Shown here: one piece after another, positions 14,136 to 22,292 of the stretch
How positions within the stretch are numbered: the stretch's first letter is position 1
Layout of the letters: the number at the start of each line of letters is the position of its first letter
Assembly: GCA_025965195.1 (NCBI GenBank)
Contig: JAOPXK010000093.1
Location: 1-35,896 of the forward strand
From: Marmoricola sp.
GTDB taxonomy: Bacteria; Actinomycetota; Actinomycetes; Propionibacteriales; Nocardioidaceae
DNA length: 35,896 nucleotides
Direction: 5' to 3'
Program-made: the position numbers and the translations under genes
Notes under the pieces: generated by a model
Told to the model about the DNA's origin: nothing
The model's input: only the letters and a program-made list of their open reading frames with translations
The model's database searches: none

Positions 14136-15839
14136 ATGCAAGGAAAGCGCGCAGGGCGGTTGCAGAAGATCGCGTACGACGCGACGCCGATCAATGCCGA
14201 ACGGCCTGATCTGGAAGCGCGCATCGGCTGGTTGCTCGCGATGTCGCGACTTCATCATCGAGACGACTCACTGCGCGACGGGCGTTCCTTCACGGGCGCG
14301 ATGGCGCGGGCCGGCGCACCGGTCAGCAGGAGCCTGGTCAGTCGCTGGGAGTCCGGCGAGATCCCCATCTCCTACGACGCGCTGCTTGCCTATGAGCAGA
14401 TCCTCGACACCGATCCCGGCCAGCTGACCTCGGTCGTGGCCTATCTGCGGGCCACGATTCCCGGTGTCCGTGACAAGCTGATCCGACCGCGTTTCGACCC
14501 CGCGAGTGCGGAGTTCTCCGCGAGGCTGGACTTCCTGATCGAGTCGGCCGAGGAGGGCAAGGCCTCGCCTGCCGAGTGGCAGGACCTCGGCTGGCACCTC
14601 TCGCTGGTGCCGCTCGCTCACCTGCGCGCGGCGACATGGGAGCGCCTCGCGCACACCCTGGTCGGGATGATTCCGCGCGGCGTCGGCGTCGGCTTCCGTG
14701 AGCTGAGTACGTCGATGATGAACCTCTCGCGCGTGCCGCGGGCGCAGGCCCACCTGCTCGCCGCGATCGACGAGTATCTTCACACCCCGTTCGTACAGAT
14801 CGTGAACAACCCGATCGGGGAGCTTGACCTCTTCGACAGCCGGGAGGCCACCCGGCTGATCTTCGAGATGCTCGAGGACCCGCTCGATGCCGATGCGTTC
14901 CGGGTCGCGGTGTGGACGGCCACCCAGAAGCTCCGCCGTGGTCAGTTCACACCTGCCGAACAGGCCCGGCTCGAGGTCTTCGTGCTCGCCCGCTGGCGCG
15001 CCGACCCGCAGTCTGCTGTCGATACGCTCGCCGAGCTCATCGCGGCGCTACCGGCCGGGGTGCAAGGCATGCTGGCCGCCGCCGCCGCGCAGATCGGCCG
15101 CAAGCGGCTCGGCTACGTGCTCGAGCATGGCGAGACCGTCGCCGCCGGCCGTGCCGGTGAGCTCGCGCGGTCCCTCGCGGACGGCACTCGGCGAACTGTC
15201 GGCCGGGTGTCGGGCGCCAACTCGACGTACGCCGAGGACAACATGCTGCCTCGACTGATCCGGGAGGCACTGTTCCACCGCAGCTCCGAGTGCCGCTACC
15301 ACGCGGCCTGGCTGCTGGGCGCCTCACCGTTCCGCGAGGCGCTCGACAACCAGCTCCTCGACCTGTTGCAGGTGCAGCTGCCGGTTACCTTCCGGGAGAG
15401 CCTGGCCCGGCTGGCCCGCTACCTGCACACGGAGCGACAACGGCTCCAGCTCCACCAGCTCATCGACGATCCGCACGACGTCATCGCGATCTCAGCCGCG
15501 CGTGCGCTCGGCCACCTCCCGAGGACGACCGCGACCGACGCGGTGCTGCGCAATGCCCTTGCCGCGCAGGCCGGAGCTCGCCGTACGCCCGTCGCCGGGG
15601 CGCTGCTCTACGGGCTCGGCATGACCGGCTCGCCGGCGTTGGCCCAGCTCGCCCATGCCACTGGTCGCAGCTGGCAACGGGACGCCGCCGGATGGTGGCT
15701 GCACGCCGGTAGTGGCGTGTTCGCTGACCCCGGATCTCGGAAAAACGATGCAGCTTATAGGCGCAATCTGCAACGATCGCAGCTACACTCGCTCTCGCGA
15801 CACGTCACAACCAACTCTTTCGGGGAGTCTCCGTCATGA
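14136..15839 (+). CDS. HTH-domain protein with long helical-repeat C-terminus, function unknown
   Basis: A 567-residue protein. Residues 27-98 look like an XRE-type helix-turn-helix (LEARIGWLLAMSRL, then SRSLVSRWESGEIPISYDAL, the classical helix 3 region). The remaining 450 residues are almost wholly alpha-helical with Leu/Ala-rich repeats, and a HEAT-like part near 380-520 (ECRYHAAWLLGASPF, VIAISAARALGHLPR). A regulator whose helical repeats sense a partner is plausible. GGACGGGGG six bases before the ATG is a good ribosome binding site. Its TGA overlaps the ATG of the small secreted protein gene, so the two are coupled. No membrane segment or enzyme motif is visible, and I do not recognise a named family. 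Confidence 0.7.
   Translation: MQGKRAGRLQKIAYDATPINAERPDLEARIGWLLAMSRLHHRDDSLRDGRSFTGAMARAGAPVSRSLVSRWESGEIPISYDALLAYEQILDTDPGQLTSVVAYLRATIPGVRDKLIRPRFDPASAEFSARLDFLIESAEEGKASPAEWQDLGWHLSLVPLAHLRAATWERLAHTLVGMIPRGVGVGFRELSTSMMNLSRVPRAQAHLLAAIDEYLHTPFVQIVNNPIGELDLFDSREATRLIFEMLEDPLDADAFRVAVWTATQKLRRGQFTPAEQARLEVFVLARWRADPQSAVDTLAELIAALPAGVQGMLAAAAAQIGRKRLGYVLEHGETVAAGRAGELARSLADGTRRTVGRVSGANSTYAEDNMLPRLIREALFHRSSECRYHAAWLLGASPFREALDNQLLDLLQVQLPVTFRESLARLARYLHTERQRLQLHQLIDDPHDVIAISAARALGHLPRTTATDAVLRNALAAQAGARRTPVAGALLYGLGMTGSPALAQLAHATGRSWQRDAAGWWLHAGSGVFADPGSRKNDAAYRRNLQRSQLHSLSRHVTTNSFGESPS
15784..15789 (+). promoter_or_regulatory. Possible internal -10 box (TACACT) for the secreted protein
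   Basis: TACACT lies 46 bases before the ATG at 15836, inside the 3' end of the HTH gene, in a locally less GC-rich stretch. It would allow the secreted protein to be expressed separately. No clear -35 box is seen. Confidence 0.25.
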
Positions 15840-16234
15840 AGATCTTCACTTCGTTCGCTGTCACGCTGTTGATGGCCGTCTCGGGCGTTGCGCTCTTTGC
15901 GGGATCCGCGCAGGCCGCCTACCCGGGCTCCATCCATGTTGTCTGCCACTTTGGTGTGACCGGCGCCCAGGCTCCTGCGCCGAACAGGTTCCAGGCAGGC
16001 ATCCAGGTTGATGTGCCGGGCAACGCGGTAGCCCGCGGCACGTTCATCGTGATCGCCCACAAGCTGGACGGCTCGATCAACCGAACCTCGACGCACGCCT
16101 ACACGAGTGGCAAGCAAAAGTTCGCGAACAGCGCGCTGCCCAAGGGGAACTACAGGGTCAACGTCAAGTTCGTCCCGAACAGTGCGAGCTACAAGAGCTG
16201 CCTGCTTCAGGTCCGCTCGCTGAAGATCAGCTGA
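15836..16234 (+). CDS. Small secreted protein, function unknown
   Basis: A 132-residue precursor. MKIFTSFAVTLLMAVSGVAL is a standard Sec signal peptide, with a predicted cut after AQA at residue 27. The mature part of about 105 residues has two cysteines, C37 and C122, near its ends, which could form one disulfide, and alternating hydrophobic stretches suggesting a beta sandwich (GTFIVIAHKLDGS, NYRVNVKFVP). I recognise no family. The start overlaps the stop of the HTH gene (ATGA), and GGGGAGTC lies just upstream as a ribosome binding site. A strong terminator follows. The pairing suggests the intracellular regulator and the secreted protein belong to one function. Confidence 0.75.
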   Translation: MKIFTSFAVTLLMAVSGVALFAGSAQAAYPGSIHVVCHFGVTGAQAPAPNRFQAGIQVDVPGNAVARGTFIVIAHKLDGSINRTSTHAYTSGKQKFANSALPKGNYRVNVKFVPNSASYKSCLLQVRSLKIS

Positions 16235-16255
16235 CCTTTACAACGCCTGATCATC

Positions 16256-16290
16256 GAAGGCCCCGGTCCCCTCGTGGGACCGGGGCCTTC
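16256..16290 (+). terminator. Strong intrinsic terminator hairpin
   Basis: A 15-bp perfect stem (16256-16270, GAAGGCCCCGGTCCC, with 16276-16290) with a 5-base loop CTCGT lies 21 bases after the secreted-protein stop. No long U-tract follows, as is usual in high-GC genomes. Confidence 0.85.
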
Positions 16291-16347
16291 GTCAAGGCAG
16301 ATCGGCGGGATCGCTACTGTGTCGCGACCCAGGATCAGAGGTGACCG

Positions 16348-18123
16348 GTGAGCAGCGTGGCTCAGCCCGAGCGGCCAAGACGCCGAAAGCGGCTGTGGCT
16401 GCTGGCCGCACTCGTCGTCCTTGTTGCCGTGGGCGGCTACTTCACCTGGACGGTCCGTACGGTCCGTAGCGACCTGCTGAGCGCCGAGTTCGACGCGACC
16501 CAGCTGCGGACGGCGGTGCTGGGCCATGACCAGTCGGCCGCGAAGATCGCGCTGACGTCGATGACGACGAACCTCGACTCGGCTCAGGGCCACACCAAGT
16601 CCCCTCTTTGGCGGGTGGCCGAGGTGCTGCCGTACGTCGGCGATGACCTGCATGCCGTGCGCGTCGTCTCGACCGTGGGGGCCGGGCTGGCGCATGGGGC
16701 CCTTGCTGACCTGGTGGCTGAGGTCGACACCAACATCGCGGAACAGCTCTCGCCCAAGCACGGTCGGATGAACGTCTCCGCGATCGAGGGACTCCGACCG
16801 CTGGTCAGCCGGGTTCACAACTCCTTGACCGCAGAAGCGGACAAGCTTGCCGACATCGATGCCGACAAGCTCTCCGGTTGGGTGCGGCCGTCATACGACA
16901 AGTTCGCAGACCAGGTGAACAGCGTCGACCAGGCCTTCGACGCCGCCAACCGCGCCGTTGCTGTGCTACCGGGGATGCTCGGCAAGGACAGCCCGCGCAC
17001 CTATCTGCTGGCCTTCAACAACAACGCCGAGATCCGAGCGACCGGCGGGCTGCCCGGCGCGCTGGCGATCCTCAAGGCCGACCACGGCAAGCTCTCGCTG
17101 GGCACGCAGAGCAACGCCGCCGAGATCGGTCAGTTCCCGCAACCGGTCCTGCCGCAGTCGACAGCGGAGCGGGAGATCTACGACACGCAAGTCGCAGAAT
17201 TCATGGGAGACACCAACTTCACGCCCGAGTTCCCGCGGACTGCCGACTTGATGCGAGCCATGTGGGCGAAGAAGTACCACCAGCATCTGGACGGCGTGAT
17301 CAGCGTCGACTCCGTGTCGCTCGCCTACCTGCTGGCGGCGACAGGTCCGCTCACGATGCCGGGAGGCGTGACGCTGACCTCGGCCAACGCGGCGAGCCAG
17401 TTGCTCAACGCGGTCTATCTCCGGCTGCCCACCGATGCGCAGCAGAACGACTTCTTCGAGGCCGTTGCCTCGGGCGTCTTCGCCAAGCTGACTGGAGGCG
17501 TCAGGTCGCCGACAGCGCTGATGCAGAACATTTCGCGGAGCGTGGATGAGGGTCGGATCCACGTCCACTCGTTCGAACCGTCGGAACAGAAGGAGATCGA
17601 CGGCACCCAGCTCGCGGGTGAGCTGTCCTTCAAGAACAGCGCTACCCCTGAGGTCGGGCTGTATCTCAATGACGCAACGGGTTCGAAGATGTCCTACTAC
17701 CTTCGGTCGACGGCGAACCTGACGTCCGCAAGCTGCGTCAGCGGCGTTCAACAGCTGGCCGGGAGTGCGACGTTCACCTCCCTCGCGCCGGCGGACGCGA
17801 AGGACCTCCCGGTGTTCATCACCGGTGGTGGGATCTACGGAACCCCGCCCGGTCAGCAGCTGGTGTTCGGCCGGGTCTACGGGCCGGTCGGCGGGAAGCT
17901 GACGAACTTCCAGTTCGACGGCAAGCACTCGGTCGTGCCGTCGGTCGACGACCGCGGACGGCCGGTCGCCACGTTCGCCGTACTGCTCAAGCCCGGTCGA
18001 ACCGTCAAGATGACCTGGCAGACCCGGACTGGTCCCGGCCAGACGAAGGGTGCTCGTCTCACCATGACACCAGGCATGGCGACCGGCGCCGCAACGCGTA
18101 CGGTGGGCTCAGCCTGTGGCTGA
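16348..18123 (+). CDS. DUF4012 domain-containing membrane-anchored protein
   Basis: A 591-residue protein. A basic start (PRRRKRLW) precedes one membrane segment at about residues 16-35, then a long extracytoplasmic region. The DUF4012 core lies at roughly residues 215-390: RTYLLAFNNNAEIRATGGLPGAL, then TNFTPEFPRTADLMRAMW and DGVISVDSVSLAYLLAATGPL. DUF4012 proteins are common in actinobacterial exopolysaccharide loci, and a role in attaching or processing glycans outside the cell is suspected but not established. The GTG start follows AGAGGTG. A TACTGT at 16315-16320 could be its -10 box. It lies just upstream of the sugar-nucleotide genes, which fits an envelope role. Confidence 0.85.
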   Translation: MSSVAQPERPRRRKRLWLLAALVVLVAVGGYFTWTVRTVRSDLLSAEFDATQLRTAVLGHDQSAAKIALTSMTTNLDSAQGHTKSPLWRVAEVLPYVGDDLHAVRVVSTVGAGLAHGALADLVAEVDTNIAEQLSPKHGRMNVSAIEGLRPLVSRVHNSLTAEADKLADIDADKLSGWVRPSYDKFADQVNSVDQAFDAANRAVAVLPGMLGKDSPRTYLLAFNNNAEIRATGGLPGALAILKADHGKLSLGTQSNAAEIGQFPQPVLPQSTAEREIYDTQVAEFMGDTNFTPEFPRTADLMRAMWAKKYHQHLDGVISVDSVSLAYLLAATGPLTMPGGVTLTSANAASQLLNAVYLRLPTDAQQNDFFEAVASGVFAKLTGGVRSPTALMQNISRSVDEGRIHVHSFEPSEQKEIDGTQLAGELSFKNSATPEVGLYLNDATGSKMSYYLRSTANLTSASCVSGVQQLAGSATFTSLAPADAKDLPVFITGGGIYGTPPGQQLVFGRVYGPVGGKLTNFQFDGKHSVVPSVDDRGRPVATFAVLLKPGRTVKMTWQTRTGPGQTKGARLTMTPGMATGAATRTVGSACG

Positions 18124-18150
18124 CGCGCGCCGGTGGCCGAGTTGAACACC

Positions 18151-18174
18151 GGTGGTTGAGCTTGTCGAAACCAC
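18151..18174. repeat. Dispersed repeat, copy 3 (diverged)
   Basis: GTGGTT (18152-18157) and AACCAC (18169-18174) flank GAGCTTGTCGA. This matches the element at 3401-3419 and 12612-12634 with compensating changes in both arms, which suggests the hairpin form is what is conserved. Confidence 0.75.
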
Positions 18175-18211
18175 ATCTCGGAACCACATCACTCGAACAG
18201 AAGGAACGGTT

Positions 18212-18568
18212 GTGAGTCTGGACTCAGAAGAGCGTCCATGGGGGTCTTGGCATGTCATCGATGTCAACGAGGGCTACAAGATCAAGCGGATCCACGTGAA
18301 GCCGGACTCACGGTTGTCCTTGCAGACCCACGAACACCGCTCCGAGCACTGGGTGGTGATCCAGGGCGAGGCCACCTGCACGGTCGGGGACACCACCTCC
18401 GTGGTCGCCAAGGGTGAGTCGATCGACGTCGCCCAGGGCGCCGCTCACCGGATCGCGAACCTCGGCAAGCAGGAGCTCGTCATCGTGGAGGTTCAACTCG
18501 GTGCCTACACCGGTGAGGACGACATCGTCCGCCTCGAGGATGACTACGGCCGGACCCGGTCGAACTGA
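18212..18568 (+). CDS. Stand-alone mannose-6-phosphate isomerase type II-like cupin
   Basis: A 118-residue protein equal to the C-terminal cupin of bifunctional mannose-1-phosphate guanylyltransferase/phosphomannose isomerase. ERPWGSWHVIDVNEGYKIKR starts the domain. The metal site is formed by LQTHEHRSEHW (three His near residues 38-45), Glu in VIQGEA, and H at GAAHRIAN. It could interconvert mannose-6-P and fructose-6-P, or act as another sugar isomerase; the guanylyltransferase half is absent. The GTG at 18212 follows AAGGAA at 18201-18206. The frame is open back to 18152, but that extension reads through the dispersed repeat and is unlikely to be coding. The dehydratase gene of the large operon starts 117 bases downstream. 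Confidence 0.88.
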   Translation: MSLDSEERPWGSWHVIDVNEGYKIKRIHVKPDSRLSLQTHEHRSEHWVVIQGEATCTVGDTTSVVAKGESIDVAQGAAHRIANLGKQELVIVEVQLGAYTGEDDIVRLEDDYGRTRSN

Positions 18569-18622
18569 GTTCGATACTCACCGGTAGTAGAAGACATCAA
18601 TATTTCCCTGTCTCTCTTGGCT

Positions 18623-18658
18623 GATTCGGGCGAATCCGAGAGGCGGATCCCCTAGGCT
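18623..18658 (+). promoter_or_regulatory. Candidate promoter with operator-like palindrome for the large polysaccharide operon
   Basis: TAGGCT (18653-18658) fits a -10 box about 28 bases before the dehydratase start. The palindrome GATTCG-GG-CGAATC (18623-18636) covers the place where a -35 box would be (18630-18635), and no consensus -35 is present. This arrangement suggests a regulated promoter. Confidence 0.35.
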
Positions 18659-18685
18659 GTCCACCGTCTCATCTGATCTCGGGAG

Positions 18686-20542
18686 ATGGATTTGGACCAC
18701 GCCTGGCTGTGCCGACTCATCAACAGGGTTCGACCGTTCCGGATGAGCCTCCTCGCAACCTATGACGGACTGTGCTGGGTTGCCGGGTTCGTCGTCCTCT
18801 CGGCGGTCCAGCGCGTGATCGGTGATGTCGACCGCACCTCCATCGTGCACTCGGCATGCGCCGGCCTTCTCTGTGCGGCGGCACTTCTTGTGATCGGCTG
18901 GACCTTGAAGGTGCACCAGGGCCGCGCGAAGCTCGGCAGCTTCGATGAGGTGGTGCTGCTGGTCGCAGTGGTCGCATTGGTGGGGCTCGGGGAGAATGTC
19001 GTCAACATCGTGCTCGGAGTCCGGATCAATGGTGCCGTTGCGGCAATGGCGCCGTTCGCTGCGCTCACCTTGATGATCTGGGCACGCGGTGCCTATCGGG
19101 TCTGGTCTGATCAGGCGCCCAGCTCGTCGAGATCGACCAACAAGATCCCGGTTGTCGTCATCGGCGCAGGCGAGGCCGGACACCAGCTCGTGGTGTCGAT
19201 GTTGCGCGAGCCGAGCAGTCGCTGGTCCCCGGTCGCGATCGTCGATGATGACCCGCTGAAGCGGCACCGTCGGATCCGCGGCATCCAGGTGATGGGGACC
19301 ACCGACAAGCTTGTGGAAATAGCCGCGAGGACCCACGCGTCAACGGTCGTGATCGCGATCCCGAGCGCGCCGTCCGGCCTGATCCGTCGGCTCACCAGCC
19401 TGGCGAAGGCAGCAGACATTGACGTCAAGGTGCTCCCCAGCCCCGTTGAGCTCCTCGTCCCCACCCAGGTGGAGATTTCCGACATCCGCGACATCGATGT
19501 CACTGACCTGCTCGGTCGACGGGTGGTCGACACCGACATCGCCGCGATCGCGGGCTATCTCAGCGACAAGCGCGTGCTGGTCACCGGCGCCGGCGGCTCG
19601 ATTGGCTCGGAGCTCTGCCGACAGCTGGCAAAGCTGGGTCCAGCTGAGCTGATCATGCTGGATCGGGACGAGTCCGCGCTGCACGCCGTTGAGCTGTCGA
19701 TCCACGGCACGGCACTGCTCGACACGGATGCGACCGTCCTCTGCGACATCCGGGACACCCAGTTCGTCGTGGAGCTCTTCGAAAGACGTCGGCCGCACGT
19801 GGTCTTCCACGCGGCAGCGCTCAAGCACCTTCCGTTGCTGGAGCGGGCTCCCGGCGAGGCGATCAAGACCAACGTCTGGGGCACGCTGACCATGCTCGAG
19901 GCCTCGGCCGCATGTGGCGTCGAGCGGTTCGTGAACATCTCCACCGACAAGGCAGCGAACCCGTGCAGCGTGCTGGGCTACTCCAAGCGTCTTGCGGAGG
20001 GGCTGACTGCCTCGGTGGCGAAAGCGGCCGCCGGGACGTATCTGAGTGTCCGCTTCGGCAACGTCCTCGGAAGTCGGGGCTCAGTCCTGACCACCTTTGC
20101 AGCGCAGGTCGCGACCGGCGGACCAGTGACCGTGACCGATCCCCATGTGACGCGGTACTTCATGACCATCCCCGAAGCCGTCCAGCTGGTGATCCAGGCG
20201 GCCGTCATCGGCCGCGATGGGGAAGCGCTGGTGCTGGACATGGGCCAGCCCGTGTCGATCGACTCGGTGGCTCGCCAGGTGATCGAGCTGTCGGGCAAGG
20301 ATGTCGACGTCATCTACACCGGTCTCCGGCCCGGCGAGAAGATGGATGAGGACCTTTTCGGTGAGGGTGAGCAGGACGAGCGTCCGGCGCATCCCTTGAT
20401 CTCGCACACACCTGTGCCGGCGTACGGCGCCCACGAGGCCATCGAGCTCGATCCATGGTCGGGCACCGAAGAGACGACCAAGCTGCTGGAGCGGGCCTGT
20501 GCGGACATGAGGTCGCGGATGAGCAAGCCGGTCGACGCATGA
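18686..20542 (+). CDS. Membrane-bound nucleotide-sugar 4,6-dehydratase (FlaA1/CapD/PglF type)
   Basis: A 618-residue protein. Four N-terminal membrane segments (about residues 20-140) are followed by a CoA-binding-like Rossmann domain (VVVIGAGEAGHQL near 152) and a C-terminal dehydrogenase domain. GAGGSIG at 301-307 binds NAD. STDK (419-422) and K434 are catalytic, and the Tyr of the usual YxxxK is replaced by Leu430 (Met in PglF), typical of the 4,6-dehydratases. RPGEKMDED near 552 is also conserved. It probably makes UDP-4-keto-6-deoxy-GlcNAc. The ATG at 18686 is immediately preceded by GGGAG, so the TTG at 18692, better spaced from it, may be the real start. It is the first gene of the 11-gene operon. 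Confidence 0.9.
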   Translation: MDLDHAWLCRLINRVRPFRMSLLATYDGLCWVAGFVVLSAVQRVIGDVDRTSIVHSACAGLLCAAALLVIGWTLKVHQGRAKLGSFDEVVLLVAVVALVGLGENVVNIVLGVRINGAVAAMAPFAALTLMIWARGAYRVWSDQAPSSSRSTNKIPVVVIGAGEAGHQLVVSMLREPSSRWSPVAIVDDDPLKRHRRIRGIQVMGTTDKLVEIAARTHASTVVIAIPSAPSGLIRRLTSLAKAADIDVKVLPSPVELLVPTQVEISDIRDIDVTDLLGRRVVDTDIAAIAGYLSDKRVLVTGAGGSIGSELCRQLAKLGPAELIMLDRDESALHAVELSIHGTALLDTDATVLCDIRDTQFVVELFERRRPHVVFHAAALKHLPLLERAPGEAIKTNVWGTLTMLEASAACGVERFVNISTDKAANPCSVLGYSKRLAEGLTASVAKAAAGTYLSVRFGNVLGSRGSVLTTFAAQVATGGPVTVTDPHVTRYFMTIPEAVQLVIQAAVIGRDGEALVLDMGQPVSIDSVARQVIELSGKDVDVIYTGLRPGEKMDEDLFGEGEQDERPAHPLISHTPVPAYGAHEAIELDPWSGTEETTKLLERACADMRSRMSKPVDA

Positions 20543-21672
20543 GCCTTGAGGTGCTGATGTCGACCCCGGATGTCGGGGCGCTCGAGCAGGAATATGTCGC
20601 AAGAGCAATCCAGTCTGGCTGGGCCGCACCTGCCGGCCCCGATCTGAATGCCTTCGAGAGTGAAGTCGCCGAGAGGTGCGGAGTTCCGTATGCCGTCGCA
20701 CTGTCGTCGGGTACGGCGGCGTTGCATCTCGCGTTGGTCTCGTGGGGAGTCAAGCCCGGTGACATCGTCCTTGCGTCGACTCTGACATTTGCGGCGACCG
20801 CAAATGCGATCCGCTATGTCGGAGCGCAGCCATGGTTCGTCGACTCCGATCCCGTGTCCGGAAACATTGACCCGGAGCTTCTTGAACAGGCGATCGTGGA
20901 GGCGCGGGCACAGGGCCGCAACATCGCCGCGATCATCCCGGTCGATCTCCTCGGAAAATGCGTCGACTACACCTCGATCGAGCGGATCGCAGAGAGCCAC
21001 GGCATTCGCGTTCTGTGTGACTCGGCCGAAGCATTCGGCGCCACGCACGCAGGCCGCCCCGCAGGTGGGTTCGGGCACGCTTCCGTGCTGTCCTTCAACG
21101 GCAACAAGGTCATGACCACCTCCGGTGGAGGGATGTTGCTCACCGCCGACGAGGATCTGGCCGCGCATGTCCGCTATCTGTCGACCCAGGCGCGCCAGCC
21201 TGCTCCGCACTACGAGCACACCGAGATCGGTTACAACTATCGACTGTCGAACCTTCTGGCCGCACTCGGGCGGGCACAGCTGATTCGGCTGGATGGAATG
21301 ATGAGCCGGCGTCGAGGGTGGCGTGTGCACTACCGCCAGTTCTTCGCAGACTGCCCAGGCGTCCGCATCTTCGGTGGAGAGAACGATTCCGAGGACAACT
21401 GCTGGCTGACTGCGATCAGTGTGGACAGCGAGGTCGCTGGTTGGTCGGTCGCTGAGCTCGGCGAGAAGTTGCGTGGCAGCGGGATCGAGACGCGGCCAAT
21501 GTGGAAGCCGATGCATCTACAACCCGTGAATGCTGACTGTCCAGCGACCTTGAACGGGACCGCAGACCAGATCTTCCTACGAGGTCTGACGCTGCCATCG
21601 GGCTCGGCGATGACTAACGCGCAGTTCGCGTCGGTGCTGACCGCGATCGCCGGGTCCGGGCTTCTGCAGTGA
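20539..21672 (+). CDS. DegT/DnrJ/EryC1/StrS sugar aminotransferase (PglE-like)
   Basis: A 377-residue PLP enzyme. SSGTAALHLAL near residues 55-65 binds the cofactor phosphate, DSAEAFGAT contains the Asp that contacts the pyridine nitrogen, and Lys190 in SFNGNKVMTTSGGG forms the Schiff base. GYNYRLSNLLAALGRAQL is the usual C-terminal signature. It would aminate C4 of the 4-keto sugar made by the preceding dehydratase, as PglE does in Campylobacter. Its ATG overlaps the dehydratase stop (ATGA at 20539-20542). An ATG at 20557 is an alternative that would lose six residues. Confidence 0.93.
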   Translation: MSLEVLMSTPDVGALEQEYVARAIQSGWAAPAGPDLNAFESEVAERCGVPYAVALSSGTAALHLALVSWGVKPGDIVLASTLTFAATANAIRYVGAQPWFVDSDPVSGNIDPELLEQAIVEARAQGRNIAAIIPVDLLGKCVDYTSIERIAESHGIRVLCDSAEAFGATHAGRPAGGFGHASVLSFNGNKVMTTSGGGMLLTADEDLAAHVRYLSTQARQPAPHYEHTEIGYNYRLSNLLAALGRAQLIRLDGMMSRRRGWRVHYRQFFADCPGVRIFGGENDSEDNCWLTAISVDSEVAGWSVAELGEKLRGSGIETRPMWKPMHLQPVNADCPATLNGTADQIFLRGLTLPSGSAMTNAQFASVLTAIAGSGLLQ

Positions 21673-22292
21673 GTGCGCGCACCTATGACCCGGTGAAACG
21701 GGTGATCGACGTGGTGGGCGCCCTCGTGGGCTTGCTGCTGACTGCACCCTTGCAGGTGGTGCTCGCTGTGCTGGTGCGGAAAAACCTGGGGTCGCCCGTC
21801 CTGTTCCGTCAGCTGAGACCCGGCAAGGACGAAGAGGTCTTCGAACTGGTCAAGTTCCGGACGATGCTCGAGACTGATCCGGTGAGCGGGCTCGTCACCG
21901 ATGCCGATCGACTGACCGGGTTCGGCAAGCTCCTCCGCGCCACCAGCCTGGACGAACTACCGTCGCTGTGGAATGTGCTCAAAGGGGAGATGAGTCTGGT
22001 GGGTCCACGGCCGCTGCTGGTGCAGTATCTCGACCGCTACACCGACCAGCAGCGACGTCGACACGAGGTCACACCCGGGATCACCGGTCTGGCCCAGGTG
22101 AGCGGCCGCAACGCACTGACGTGGGACGAGAAGTTCGGCCTTGACCTCGAGTACGTCGAGAAGCGGTCGCTGTCTCTCGACCTGCGGATCATCGTCCTGA
22201 CCGTGGCGCGTGTCCTCAGTCGCAGCGGCATCTCGGACGCTAGCTCGCCGACGATGGCGGAGTTCCGTGGCAGCGAGAGCATTCGTGACTGA
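21669..22292 (+). CDS. Phosphoglycosyl transferase (PglC-like initiating sugar transferase)
   Basis: A 207-residue protein, the size of the minimal monotopic enzymes, without the N-terminal membrane domain of WbaP types. It has one re-entrant hydrophobic segment (residues 10-34), VKFRTM near 58-63, [11 protein letters not shown] near 97-107 with the catalytic Asp-Glu pair, and SLVGPRPLL. It moves a sugar phosphate from the UDP-sugar to undecaprenyl phosphate and so starts the repeat unit. The GTG start overlaps the aminotransferase stop. The position between PglE-like and PglD-like genes indicates a diamino-trideoxy sugar as substrate (inference). Confidence 0.93.
   Translation: MSARTYDPVKRVIDVVGALVGLLLTAPLQVVLAVLVRKNLGSPVLFRQLRPGKDEEVFELVKFRTMLETDPVSGLVTDADRLTGFGKLLRATSLDELPSLWNVLKGEMSLVGPRPLLVQYLDRYTDQQRRRHEVTPGITGLAQVSGRNALTWDEKFGLDLEYVEKRSLSLDLRIIVLTVARVLSRSGISDASSPTMAEFRGSESIRD

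Noticed and set aside
18152-18211. Earlier ATG for the mannose isomerase cupin at 18152
   Set aside because: The extension translates a dispersed intergenic repeat, while GTG 18212 has a good ribosome binding site and matches the domain start.
22210-22284. Earlier start for the PglD-like gene
   Set aside because: It lies in another frame of the PglC-like gene and encodes an Arg/Ala-rich stretch not found in the family.
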